Assembly: GCA_947253595.1 (NCBI GenBank)
Contig: CAMXZR010000007.1
Location: 1-42,618 of the forward strand
Direction of reading: 5' to 3'
From: an uncultured Olsenella sp.
GTDB lineage: Bacteria; Actinomycetota; Coriobacteriia; Coriobacteriales; Atopobiaceae
Length of the DNA: 42,618 nt
A model generated the notes under the pieces. The model did no database searches, was not told where the DNA came from, and saw only the letters and a list, made by a program, of their open reading frames with translations. A program made the translations under genes and the position numbers. Positions 8,128-16,147 of the stretch are shown here, piece by piece (the first letter of the stretch is position 1; each line of letters opens with the position of its first letter).

Positions 8128-9342
8128 ATGAACCGTGAATTCGAGAAGAGCCCCGATGACATCGTGATGGTTTCCGGAGCCCGCACGCCTGTCGGAAAGT
8201 ATGGCGGTACCCTCATGTCGATGAGTGCCATCGACATGGGTGCGCTCGTCGTCTCCGAGGCAGTCAAGCGTGCCGGAATCGATCCCTCCCAGGTGGGCGA
8301 GGTCATCATCGGAAACGTCGGCGGCTGGGGTCCCAATGGGTTTTTGGCCCGTGCTGTCTCGCTGAAGGCGGGCATGCCGCAGGAGACCACCGCATACTCT
8401 GTCAATCGACAGTGCGGCTCGTCCCTGCAGGCAATAGCTGACGCCCTGCAGGAGATCAGGACAGGTTTTCGTGAAGTCGTGGTTGCAGGTGGTACCGAGA
8501 GCCTTTCGCAGCTGCCCTACTACGTGACCGACGCGCGTTGGGGCACCCGCATGGGCAACAAGGTCCTCGAGGACGGTGTCATCGATGCCCTCGTTTGGCC
8601 GCTCGACGGCAACCACAACGGCATCACTGCCGAGAACGTTGCCAAGAAGTTCAACGTGACCCGCGAGGAGCAGGATGCCTTTGCTGCTCGTTCGCAGCAG
8701 CGTGCTTGTGCCGCAGTGGCAGAGGGCGTCTTTAAGGACGAGATCGTTCCCGTGGAGATTAAGGGGCGCAAGGGGAAGGTCACGGTGTTCGATACGGACG
8801 AGGGACCGCGCGAGGGCTCTACCGTCGAGTCGCTTGCCCGTCTCAAGCCATGCTTCGTCCTTGACGGCACGGGTACGGTCACCGCAGGCAACTCCTCGAC
8901 TCTGAACGACGCTGCCGCCGCGGTGGTCGTCATGAAGCGCTCCAAGGCCGAGGAACTTGGCTGTACCCCCATGGTTACGATCCGTGGCTGGGCGGTTGCG
9001 GGCTATGATGCCGCGCTCATGGGCTACTCGCCCTACTTCTCCACCAAGCAGCTTTGCGAGCAACTTGGCCTGGACGCAAAGGCCATCGACTTCTTCGAGG
9101 TCAACGAGGCATTCGCCTCGCAGGTCATTGCCGTGAGTCGTGACCTTGGCCTCGATGACGCGAAGGTAAACATTTATGGCGGTGGCATCTCCATCGGCCA
9201 TCCCATCGGAGCGACGGGTACCGTCCTTGCGCTCAAGTGTGCATATGAGCTTTCGAGGCGTCATCCTGAGAAGAAAGATGCAATGGTCTCGATGTGCATC
9301 GGAGGCGGCCAGGGCATCTCGATGTACTTCACCCAAGGTTAA
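8128..9342 (+). CDS. Acetyl-CoA C-acetyltransferase (thiolase)
   Basis: 404 residues, a standard thiolase II length. Motifs: nucleophilic Cys96 in VNRQCGSSLQA, the GGTESLS loop, FFEVNEAFASQ, GGGISIGHPIGATG with the catalytic His, and CIGGGQGISM with the second active-site Cys near the C-terminus. It condenses two acetyl-CoA to acetoacetyl-CoA, or cleaves acetoacetyl-CoA in the reverse direction. AAGGAG lies 8 nt before ATG 8128. It follows the dehydrogenase after 96 nt, a gap long enough for a secondary promoter although none is clear. With the dehydrogenase and CoA-transferase it completes an acetyl-CoA to hydroxybutyrate or acetoacetate route. Confidence 0.94.
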   Translation: MNREFEKSPDDIVMVSGARTPVGKYGGTLMSMSAIDMGALVVSEAVKRAGIDPSQVGEVIIGNVGGWGPNGFLARAVSLKAGMPQETTAYSVNRQCGSSLQAIADALQEIRTGFREVVVAGGTESLSQLPYYVTDARWGTRMGNKVLEDGVIDALVWPLDGNHNGITAENVAKKFNVTREEQDAFAARSQQRACAAVAEGVFKDEIVPVEIKGRKGKVTVFDTDEGPREGSTVESLARLKPCFVLDGTGTVTAGNSSTLNDAAAAVVVMKRSKAEELGCTPMVTIRGWAVAGYDAALMGYSPYFSTKQLCEQLGLDAKAIDFFEVNEAFASQVIAVSRDLGLDDAKVNIYGGGISIGHPIGATGTVLALKCAYELSRRHPEKKDAMVSMCIGGGQGISMYFTQG

Positions 9343-9411
9343 GACGACCGCTGCCGGGCTCAACGCGAGCAGGTGCCGAGCACGCCCACATCTCGCAAGG
9401 AGGAGCTATAA

Positions 9412-10602
9412 ATGATTAATTTCGATTACTGCGTTCCCACCAAGGTCGTCTTCGGCCGGGGTGTGGAGTCTAACGTCGGCAAGTACGTCAAGGAATTTGG
9501 CGGCACCAAGGCAATGATTCATTGGGGTGGCGACTACGTTCGCGACACGGGGCTCCTCGATCGCGTCGAGAAGAGCCTTTCCGCCGAGGGAATCGATTAC
9601 GTCGAGTTTGAGGGCGTTGTTCCAAACCCCCGTCTCTCCACTGCAAAGGAAGGCTTGGCGCTTGCCAAGAAGGATGGAGTGGACTTTCTTCTTGCCATTG
9701 GCGGAGGCTCGGCAATCGACTCATCGAAGACCATCGCCTATGGTCTTGCCAATGACTTTGAGCTTGAGGACCTGTTCTTGGGCAAGGTATCAACCGATAG
9801 GATCGCTGGCCTCGGAGCCATCTCGACCCTTGCGGGCACTGGCTCCGAAACGTCGAACTCCACGGTCATCAACATCGACACCATGGGTGACGTCGAGCTG
9901 AAGCGCTCCTATAACCACGAGTGCGCACGTCCCAAGTTCGCAATCATGGATCCCGAGCTCACGTATACGGTCCCTGCGTGGCAGACCGCTGCCGCAGGCT
10001 GCGACATCATGATGCACACCATGGAGCGCTTCTTCACCGTGGTCTCTCACACGGAGCTTATTGATCAGATGTCGCTCGGCTTGCTTCGCGCGGTCAAGAC
10101 CGCCATCCCCCGGGCACTCGCCGAGCCTGATGACTATGATGCCCGCGCAACGCTGCTCTGGGCAGGCTCCCTTTCTCACAATGGCCTTACCGGAACGGGG
10201 CAGCAAGGTGACTTTGCCTCCCATGCCATCGAACATGAGATGGGTGCCCTCTATAACTGCACCCATGGTGCCGGTCTGTGTGCCATGTGGTCAAGCTGGG
10301 CGCGTTATGTCATTGACGTTCGTCCTGAGCGTTTCGCCCAGTTTGGCGTCGAGGTCTTTGGCGTCGTCAACGATTATTCTGATCCCGAGGGTACCGGCCT
10401 GCGTGGCATCGAGGCATGGGAGATGTTCTGTAAGTCCGTCGGCATGCCGGTGCGTATGAGTGAGCTTGGCATTAACCCGACCAATGAGGAAATCCGTCAT
10501 ATGGCCCAGGGTGCCATCGATGCGCGCGGCGGCGACCATTGCGGCTCCTTCATGGAGCTTCATGTTGACGATGTAATAAAGATTCTCGAGATGGCCAGGT
10601 AG
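9412..10602 (+). CDS. Iron-containing alcohol dehydrogenase (BdhA/YqhD-type)
   Basis: 396 residues, group III metal-dependent alcohol dehydrogenase. The N-terminal nucleotide-binding domain has PTKVVFGRGVE, GGGSAIDSSK (about 97-106) and LAGTGSETSN. Predicted metal ligands are Asp198 and His202 (GCDIMMHTMERFF), His271 (ASHAIEHEM) and His285 (NCTHGAG). The sequence style, with FASHAIEHEMGALY, resembles NADPH-dependent butanol/aldehyde reductases. It would reduce an aldehyde to an alcohol or the reverse. In this setting the aldehyde could come from aldolase cleavage or from an acyl-CoA route, but no aldehyde-forming acyl-CoA reductase gene is present. AAGGAGG precedes ATG 9412. Confidence 0.92.
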   Translation: MINFDYCVPTKVVFGRGVESNVGKYVKEFGGTKAMIHWGGDYVRDTGLLDRVEKSLSAEGIDYVEFEGVVPNPRLSTAKEGLALAKKDGVDFLLAIGGGSAIDSSKTIAYGLANDFELEDLFLGKVSTDRIAGLGAISTLAGTGSETSNSTVINIDTMGDVELKRSYNHECARPKFAIMDPELTYTVPAWQTAAAGCDIMMHTMERFFTVVSHTELIDQMSLGLLRAVKTAIPRALAEPDDYDARATLLWAGSLSHNGLTGTGQQGDFASHAIEHEMGALYNCTHGAGLCAMWSSWARYVIDVRPERFAQFGVEVFGVVNDYSDPEGTGLRGIEAWEMFCKSVGMPVRMSELGINPTNEEIRHMAQGAIDARGGDHCGSFMELHVDDVIKILEMAR

Positions 10603-10636
10603 ACAGCTGGATTATCGTCCAGACCATGTTTTCACC

Positions 10637-10671
10637 GAGAAGGGTCGGCGTCAGGCGCGTCGATCCTTCTC
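10637..10671 (+). other. Hairpin between alcohol dehydrogenase and PTS IIA genes
   Basis: An 11-bp stem with one G-U pair (10637-10647 with 10661-10671) encloses a 13-nt loop and is followed by TTAAG rather than a full T-run. It lies in the 100-nt gap, 31 nt before the IIA start. It could attenuate transcription or protect the upstream message. Confidence 0.5.
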
Positions 10672-10702
10672 TTAAGCAAAACCTTGGAGAAAGGAAAATG
10701 GC

Positions 10703-11158
10703 ATGCCTGATTTTATCCAGGAGTCAAACATCTTCCCCGGGCAGAACCTTGCAGACAGAGATGGCGTCCTTAGATTCATCTCGGATAGAGCTGTCGACCT
10801 AGGAATTACTGACGATGCAGGCGGAACCTACGAGGCGTTCCAGTATCGGGAGAGTCTCGACATGACTGGCATGCTCGAGGGCTTCGCTATTCCCCATGCG
10901 AAGTGTGCTTGCATCAAGCGTGCGGCAGTGATTGTGGTCAAGAACGACCATCCGGTCGCATGGCCGAGCTTCGATGACATTGACTGTGATATCTTCATCG
11001 CCCTGCTCGTGCCCGAGCTTGAGGCGGGTACGACTCATATCAAGCTGCTCTCCAAGACGGCAGTGCTGCTAACCAAGGATGAGTTCCGCAGGAAGGTTCG
11101 TGAGACCAAAGACCCTGCCAAAATCGCTCGGATGATTAACGAGGGGGTCGACGTATAG
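10703..11158 (+). CDS. PTS IIA component, fructose/mannitol/galactitol type
   Basis: 151 residues. The phosphorylation site is His65 in MLEGFAIPHAKC, the typical GxAIPH motif of type-2 IIA domains. Also present are a conserved middle region, VIVVKNDHPVAWP then IFIALLVPE, and a C-terminal helix starting with LLSKTAVLLTKDEFRRKV. It accepts phosphate from HPr and hands it to a IIB protein. The start ATG 10703 follows GGAGAAAGG. It is the only IIA gene seen, 8 kb from the IIB-IIC pair and 1.3 kb before a second, galactitol-type IIB. It may therefore serve either or both. The sequence does not decide which partner it uses. Confidence 0.9.
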   Translation: MPDFIQESNIFPGQNLADRDGVLRFISDRAVDLGITDDAGGTYEAFQYRESLDMTGMLEGFAIPHAKCACIKRAAVIVVKNDHPVAWPSFDDIDCDIFIALLVPELEAGTTHIKLLSKTAVLLTKDEFRRKVRETKDPAKIARMINEGVDV

Positions 11159-11262
11159 CAGAATTGTAGACGGGCGCGAATGGCATCCTTCGTCACAGGC
11201 TGCTTCACCGTCCTTCTCGTCCGCGACCTTGCCGAGTCTCTCGTTCAGTCAGGGGAGTCCCA

Positions 11263-12408
11263 ATGCCCAGTTTTCTTTTCGCGTCCGACTCTTTCAAGGG
11301 CAGCATCTCTTCGAAGCGTGCCGCAGGTCTCTTGTGCGCTGCGGCCAGAGAGGTGTGGCCTGGCGCGGAGCTGCGCTCTGTTTCAGTGGCAGACGGAGGG
11401 GAGGGCACCGTCGAGGCCCTCGTCGAGGCACTTGGCGGAGAGACGGTTGTCAAGACGGTCGAGGGTCCGGGGGGACCGGAGGTCCAGGCGGCATACGGGC
11501 TCCTGCCCGACCGTCGCGCGGTCATCGAGATGGCGTCGTCGTCGGGACTGACGCTCCTTGCTCCCGAGGAGCGCAATCCGCTCGTGACCTCGACCTTTGG
11601 CACGGGACAGCTGATCCTCGACGCCTTGGACCGCAGCGTCTCCGACATCTCGCTGGCCATTGGGGGGAGTGCCACCAACGACGGCGGCATGGGTTGCCTC
11701 CGTGCGTTGGGGGTTCGTTTTCTTGACGGGCGCGGCAATGAGCTGGCGGGAAGTGGAGGGGACCTAGCGAAGGTCCGCGCGATCGACCTTGCCGGAATGG
11801 ACCGCCGCGTCGAGTCGACGGGCTTCCACGTCATGTGCGACGTCGACAACCCCCTTTTGGGGACACGGGGCGCGGCCGCCGTGTTCGCCCCGCAGAAGGG
11901 TGCTGACGCGGCGATGGTCGCCGAGCTGGAGGAGGGCATGAGGTCATATGGAGACATCCTCGCACGGACCTTCGGGATCGACGCCTCGAGCGAACCGGGA
12001 ATGGGTGCCGCAGGAGGACTGGGCATCGCCGCCCGTCTCTTCCTGCGGGCGGAGGTCGTCTCGGGTATCGAGCACGTTCTTGACCTCGTCGGGTTCGACC
12101 GCCTCCTTGACGGTGTGGACCTGTGCGTGACCGGAGAGGGCCATGCCGACTCACAGTCGGTGCATGGCAAGGTGGTGAGCGGGGTGGCGCGTCGTTGCAG
12201 GATGAGGGGGATTCCCTGCATCGCCCTGGTCGGGGCCATGGACGCAAGTGCGACGGAGCTTCTGGGGTGTGGGGTCTCGGCCATTGTTCCCTCCGTCATT
12301 GGCAGCACTTCCGTCGCCGACGCGATGGACCACGCCGAGCAGAACTTCACGCTCGCTGCCGACCGCGTGTTTTCGCTGTTAAGGATTGGCTCTGGCTTGG
12401 TACACTAG
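11263..12408 (+). CDS. Glycerate kinase (type 1, GarK/GlxK family)
   Basis: 381 residues, matching the family's usual 370-380. The N-terminal SFLFASDSFKGSISS and VADGGEGTVEAL are the hallmark substrate- and ATP-binding segments. SLAIGGSATNDGGMG (about 128-142), MCDVDNPLLG, GMGAAGGLG and CVTGEGHADSQS follow in the family's order. It phosphorylates D-glycerate, giving 2- or 3-phosphoglycerate for lower glycolysis. GGGGAG stands upstream of ATG 11263. In a PTS and aldolase locus it suggests that glycerate, or glyceraldehyde oxidised to glycerate, arises from the imported compound. The 104-nt gap before it shows nothing notable. Confidence 0.93.
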   Translation: MPSFLFASDSFKGSISSKRAAGLLCAAAREVWPGAELRSVSVADGGEGTVEALVEALGGETVVKTVEGPGGPEVQAAYGLLPDRRAVIEMASSSGLTLLAPEERNPLVTSTFGTGQLILDALDRSVSDISLAIGGSATNDGGMGCLRALGVRFLDGRGNELAGSGGDLAKVRAIDLAGMDRRVESTGFHVMCDVDNPLLGTRGAAAVFAPQKGADAAMVAELEEGMRSYGDILARTFGIDASSEPGMGAAGGLGIAARLFLRAEVVSGIEHVLDLVGFDRLLDGVDLCVTGEGHADSQSVHGKVVSGVARRCRMRGIPCIALVGAMDASATELLGCGVSAIVPSVIGSTSVADAMDHAEQNFTLAADRVFSLLRIGSGLVH

Positions 12409-12454
12409 ATTCATCGGGCTCTATGCAACTTGTTATTGCAATAGGAGGTCAGCC

Positions 12455-12739
12455 ATGGCAGCCAAGGTAGTCGTCGCGTGTGGTCACGGAATTGCAACCT
12501 CGCACATGGTCGCCCAGAAGGTGTCCAAGCTGCTCGTCGCCGAGGGCATCGAGGCAGAGGTCGAGGCCGTCGACATGGATTCCCTGGCCGAGCACCTCGT
12601 GGGTGCCGACGCCTACATTCCCGTGGTCAAGACCGAGGAGGAGCTGGACGTCCCGACCTTCAACGGCGTCGCCTTCGTTACGGGCATGGGCCAGGAGGAG
12701 GAGCTCAAGCGCCTGATCGAGACCATCAGGGGCAAGTAG
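12455..12739 (+). CDS. PTS IIB component, galactitol type
   Basis: 94 residues. The start is ATG 12455, 6 nt after TAGGAGG; the reading frame is open upstream but without similarity. MAAKVVVACGHGIATSHMVA has the C-G-x-G-x-ATS phosphocysteine loop (Cys9) of galactitol/lactose-fold IIB proteins, a different fold from the fructose-type IIB at 1242. The rest, EVEAVDMDSLAEH then DAYIPVVKTEEELD and FVTGMGQEEELKRLI, fits the Rossmann-like IIB fold. No galactitol-type IIC gene lies in the window, so its membrane partner is either elsewhere or it works with an unusual partner. It is the last gene of the co-directional run; a hairpin follows 23 nt after the stop. Confidence 0.87.
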   Translation: MAAKVVVACGHGIATSHMVAQKVSKLLVAEGIEAEVEAVDMDSLAEHLVGADAYIPVVKTEEELDVPTFNGVAFVTGMGQEEELKRLIETIRGK

Positions 12740-12762
12740 GTCGCAGGCGGGCGAAACTAGTC

Positions 12763-12797
12763 GGGCCGGCCGGCGGAGAGTTCCCACCGGCCGGCCC
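12763..12797. terminator. Hairpin between convergent transcription units
   Basis: A perfect 11-bp GC stem (12763-12773 with 12787-12797) has a 13-nt loop. It lies between the plus-strand IIB gene and the minus-strand genes, so it can act on both transcripts. There is no T-run on the plus side. Confidence 0.7.
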
Positions 12798-12831
12798 TCC
12801 TGTGTCAGCGACGAGCCCTTTGAGTGGTCCG

Positions 12832-13131
12832 TTACGCTCTCTCTCTAAGTGCCTTCTGCAATTTTGCGACGATGGCGTCGGCCTGCTTGATTGCGATGCC
12901 GGCGCGCACCTTGGCCTTGGGGAGTCCTCCGAAGCGCTCGGCCCCCTTGATGGGCATGTCGGTGGTCAGGATGGCCGCATCGGCGCTCTTTATGTCATCC
13001 GCATCGATGGCGTTCTCGATGCCGATGGAACCCTGCGTCTCCACCTTGCACTCCACACCGGCGTTGGAGCATGCCTCCTTGATCGCCTCGGCTGCCAGGT
13101 AGGTGTGCGCCACTCCGGAGGGGCATGCCTG
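12832..13131 (-). pseudogene. Broken fructose-type PTS IIB gene
   Basis: The frame reads QACPSGVAHTYLAAEA, then CKVETQGSIGIENAI, DAAILTTDMPIKGAERF and a C-terminal helix ending RERA. This is a fructose-type IIB domain including the phosphocysteine. A TAG lies immediately before the QACPSG codons (13132-13134), and the expected N-terminal beta strand (about eight residues) is missing. A GTG at 13113 would drop the active-site cysteine. An ATG with AGGAG upstream exists about 28 nt before the cysteine codon but is in another frame. The simplest reading is a decayed gene with a frameshift or 5' loss. It sits just downstream of the COG2509-like gene. Neither IIC nor IIA sequence follows it. Confidence 0.75.
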
Positions 13132-13167
13132 CTAGCGTGCCCCCTCGTCCCATGTCGGTTCTCCTGC

Positions 13168-14832
13168 CTACGCCAGGCTCCCCATCAGCGCCTCGGCCAC
13201 GCGCAGGCCATCGGTCGCCGCACTCATTATGCCCCCGGCATAGCCCGCTCCCTCGCCGCTGGGCCAGAGGCCGGGCGTCGAGACGGATTGGAGGTCCTCT
13301 CCCCTGGTGACGCGTACGGGAGAGCTCGAGCGGCTCTCGACCCCCGTGAGCACGGCGTCGGCGAGCGAGAAGCCGTGCAGCTGATGGTCCATGGCGGGTA
13401 TCGCCGCACGCAGGGTCTCTGTCACGTAGTGGGGAAGGCAGCGCGAGACGTCGCCCCAGGCTACGCCGCGGGGGTAGGTGGGCTGCACCTTCCCGCCTGC
13501 CGAGGAGGGGACGCCCTGCAGAAAGTCACCCACCAGCTGGGCGGGGGCCACGTATGCGCCGCCCCCCGCCGCAAATGCCGCGCGCTCGCAGCGGCGCTGG
13601 AGGCTCACGCCGGCCAGTACGTCGTCCCCGGGCAGGTCCTCGGGGAAGATGTTGGCGAGGAGCCCCGAGTTCGCGTTTGAGCCCGCGCGGTCCGCGAGGC
13701 TCATGCCGTTGGTTACCACGCCGCCCGGCTCGCTCGCGGCGGCGACGACGTATCCGCCGGGGCACATGCAGAACGAGAAGGCGCTGCGCCCGGAGTCCAG
13801 GTGGGCGACCAGCTTGTAGGGAGCGGCGCCCAGGGCGGGGTGCCCCGCGAAGGGGCCGTACTGGGCGCGGTCGACGAGGGCCTGCGGGTGCTCGATGCGC
13901 ACGCCCATGGCGAAGGCCTTGCGTTCCAGCCTGACGCCGGAGTCGCACAGGAGCTCAAAGACGTCGCGGGCGGAGTGGCCGCAGGCCAGGACCACGTTGG
14001 TGGCGGGAATGCGCTCCTCGACTAGGATGCCCCCTGCGCGCTCCTCCTCGAGCGTGACGCCGCTGATGCGGCTCCCGGCAAGCGAGAGCCCCACCACCCT
14101 GCTGCCGAAGCGGACCTCGCCGCCCAGGTCGCGGATGCGCTGGCAGATGTTGGTGACCACCGTAGGTAGCACGTCGCTGCCCACGTGGGGCTTTGCGTCC
14201 CAGAGGATCTGCCGCGACGCGCCAGCGTCTACCAGCGTCTGGAGGATGAGGCGGTGCGCGGGGCTCTTGGTCCCCGTTCCCAGCTTTCCGTCGGAGAAGG
14301 TGCCTGCACCGCCCAGGCCGAACTGGACGTTGCTCGTGGGGTCAAGCTCGCCCGTGCGGTTGAAGCGCTCGATGTCGGAGCTGCGCCGACGTGCGCCCCG
14401 CCCACGCTCCACGAGCAGGGGCTCGAGCCCGGCCTCGGCCAGCGAGAGCGCGCAGAAGAGCCCGGCGCAGCCCGCCCCGACGACCACGGGCCGCTGGGCA
14501 GGCATGGTACCCAGGTGCGCTGGCCAGCTGAGGCGTTCCTCCTCGACCTGGCGGAGCTGCCGCAGGGCGGGGGAGTGGCGGCGGCTGAGTCTGCGCAGGA
14601 GCTCGGCCTCTGCGTTGGCCCCTCCCCGCAGCCGCATGCGGGCGCTGTAGCTGAAGTGGACGTCCGACTTCTTGCGCGCGTCGACGGAGCGCTTGCGCAG
14701 CTGGACGCTCGAGAGTTCGTCAGGTGCCAGGTGCAGGCGGCGGAGGACGGCGCGCCTTAGGGCAAGCTCCTCCGTGCGCTCGCTTCCGTCCAGCTGGTCG
14801 AGGGGTATGCGGATGCCAGAGAGCTCGAGCAT
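13168..14832 (-). CDS. FAD-dependent dehydrogenase, COG2509-like
   Basis: 554 residues from ATG 14832. The ATG lies one base after the upstream gene's stop (TAG-C-ATG), which sets the start; the frame is open further back only as overlap. The N-terminal roughly 100 residues form a small domain rich in charged residues. PVVVGAGCAGLFCALSLAEA then gives the FAD dinucleotide fold (about 117-136), followed by NVQFGLGGAGTFSDGKL, GSDVLPTVV, VVLACGHSARDVF and the C-terminal LWPSGEGAGYAGGI. These are the marks of a family of uncharacterised FAD-dependent dehydrogenases found widely in anaerobes. The substrate is unknown. It is third in an operon with Mrp and a BaiN-like flavoprotein. Confidence 0.88.
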   Translation of the reverse strand: MLELSGIRIPLDQLDGSERTEELALRRAVLRRLHLAPDELSSVQLRKRSVDARKKSDVHFSYSARMRLRGGANAEAELLRRLSRRHSPALRQLRQVEEERLSWPAHLGTMPAQRPVVVGAGCAGLFCALSLAEAGLEPLLVERGRGARRRSSDIERFNRTGELDPTSNVQFGLGGAGTFSDGKLGTGTKSPAHRLILQTLVDAGASRQILWDAKPHVGSDVLPTVVTNICQRIRDLGGEVRFGSRVVGLSLAGSRISGVTLEEERAGGILVEERIPATNVVLACGHSARDVFELLCDSGVRLERKAFAMGVRIEHPQALVDRAQYGPFAGHPALGAAPYKLVAHLDSGRSAFSFCMCPGGYVVAAASEPGGVVTNGMSLADRAGSNANSGLLANIFPEDLPGDDVLAGVSLQRRCERAAFAAGGGAYVAPAQLVGDFLQGVPSSAGGKVQPTYPRGVAWGDVSRCLPHYVTETLRAAIPAMDHQLHGFSLADAVLTGVESRSSSPVRVTRGEDLQSVSTPGLWPSGEGAGYAGGIMSAATDGLRVAEALMGSLA

Positions 14833-14833
14833 G

Positions 14834-16147
14834 CTAGCCTGCCTTCCTCGCGACCTCTGCCGCGGACCTTCCCGCCGCAAGGCCGCTCTTCCAAGCCCAC
14901 GAGAGGTTGAGGCCACCGCAGTCGCCGTCCACGTCCAGGGCCTCCCCGCAGGCGAGGAGGCTGGGGTATGCCTCACACCGTAGGCTCTGAGGGTCGAACT
15001 TCCTGGTCTGGAGCCCTCCCTGGCAGACCTGCGTGCCCTTATGTGCGGCGAGCTCGGCGACGTGCAAGGGGAGGTGCTTGGCCAGGTGGACGAGCCAATC
15101 CACGTCGTCGTCGCGCGGCGTGGGGCCCAGCTGGGGCGCGCCGGGATCCCAGCGCTCGCATGCGAGCCGCTCGAGCAGGTGCGCGATCTCGGGGTCCAGC
15201 ACGCCGTCGAGGCAGCCTGGCCCGGGTTCCATGCCCACGATCTGGCGGAGCTCCGACGCGCCGTGGTCCGGCACGAGGTCGACGAGGGCCCAGTCTCCGG
15301 GACGGGCGCGCCGCGAGAGGTCGAAGGTCACGATTCCAGAGATTCCGTAGTCCCTGAAGAGGAGCTCGCCCCGCTCGTGCCAGCAGGGGAGGAAGTCGTC
15401 GGTGCGCACGAGGCTCAGGTCGACCTGGGCGCGCCTCCCGTCGAGCAGCGACAGGGGGGAGTCCTCGCAGGCCACGGGGCAGAGGGCGGGCGAGAGGGGC
15501 CTGCGCTCCAGCTCCAAGCCGTCGGTCAGCGCGCCACCGTCGGCGGAGTTGGTCCCTCCCGTGGCGAGGACGACGGCACGGGCCCGGAGGCTCCGGGGGC
15601 CCTCGTCATCCCAGTGCGTCTCGAAGCGCAGATGCCAGCCGTCGTCGCACGGCTCGAGCGCGACGAGCCTGCGGCCGCACGCCAGCCGCACGCCGGCCCT
15701 CCTCGCCCGCGCCAGGAGCACGTTGCGGACGGAGGCGGCCTGGCGGGAGAGGGGGTAGAGCCTGTCGTTCTCGAGCGACCAGCGCAGGCCGCAGTCGCGG
15801 AAGAAGCCCAGGATGTCGTCCAGGGGGCACCGGCCGAACGCTGCCCGCACGAACTCCGGGTCGTTGTAGCGCCTGGGGTCCAGACTCACGGTGGAGAAGT
15901 TGCAGCGGCCGTTGCCGGTGGCGAGGATGCTCCGGCCGCACTCGAGCTCCGCCTCCAGGACGGTGACGCCGGCACCTTCCTCGGCGGCGACGATGGCCGC
16001 GACGAGGCCGGCGGCACCGCCGCCCACCACGCAGACGTCCGTCTCGCCTGCGGGAGCGGCCGCGATGGCGGCGGAGACGAGCGCGGCCTCGCGCTGCGCG
16101 CGCGAGGGCCGTCTCTCTCCCCTCTGTCCGGACTTGGCGCGTGGCAC
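14834..16147 (-). CDS. HI0933/BaiN-like flavoprotein
   Basis: 437 residues starting at GTG 16147, directly after the TAG of the mrp gene; no ATG fits. The first roughly 30 residues are Arg/Ala-rich. TDVCVVGGGAAGLVAAIVAA is the FAD-binding site (about 36-55). SILATGNGRCNFSTV is the diagnostic TGNGRCN motif of the HI0933 family, and the C-terminal part has GGLQTRKFDPQSL and GEALDVDGDCGGLNLSWAW. Members include BaiN, a bile-acid flavoprotein of Clostridium scindens, and many annotated as aminoacetone oxidases, but most have no proven substrate. Codon spacing shows strong translational coupling with both neighbours. Cytoplasmic; no membrane segment seen. Confidence 0.9.
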   Translation of the reverse strand: MPRAKSGQRGERRPSRAQREAALVSAAIAAAPAGETDVCVVGGGAAGLVAAIVAAEEGAGVTVLEAELECGRSILATGNGRCNFSTVSLDPRRYNDPEFVRAAFGRCPLDDILGFFRDCGLRWSLENDRLYPLSRQAASVRNVLLARARRAGVRLACGRRLVALEPCDDGWHLRFETHWDDEGPRSLRARAVVLATGGTNSADGGALTDGLELERRPLSPALCPVACEDSPLSLLDGRRAQVDLSLVRTDDFLPCWHERGELLFRDYGISGIVTFDLSRRARPGDWALVDLVPDHGASELRQIVGMEPGPGCLDGVLDPEIAHLLERLACERWDPGAPQLGPTPRDDDVDWLVHLAKHLPLHVAELAAHKGTQVCQGGLQTRKFDPQSLRCEAYPSLLACGEALDVDGDCGGLNLSWAWKSGLAAGRSAAEVARKAG

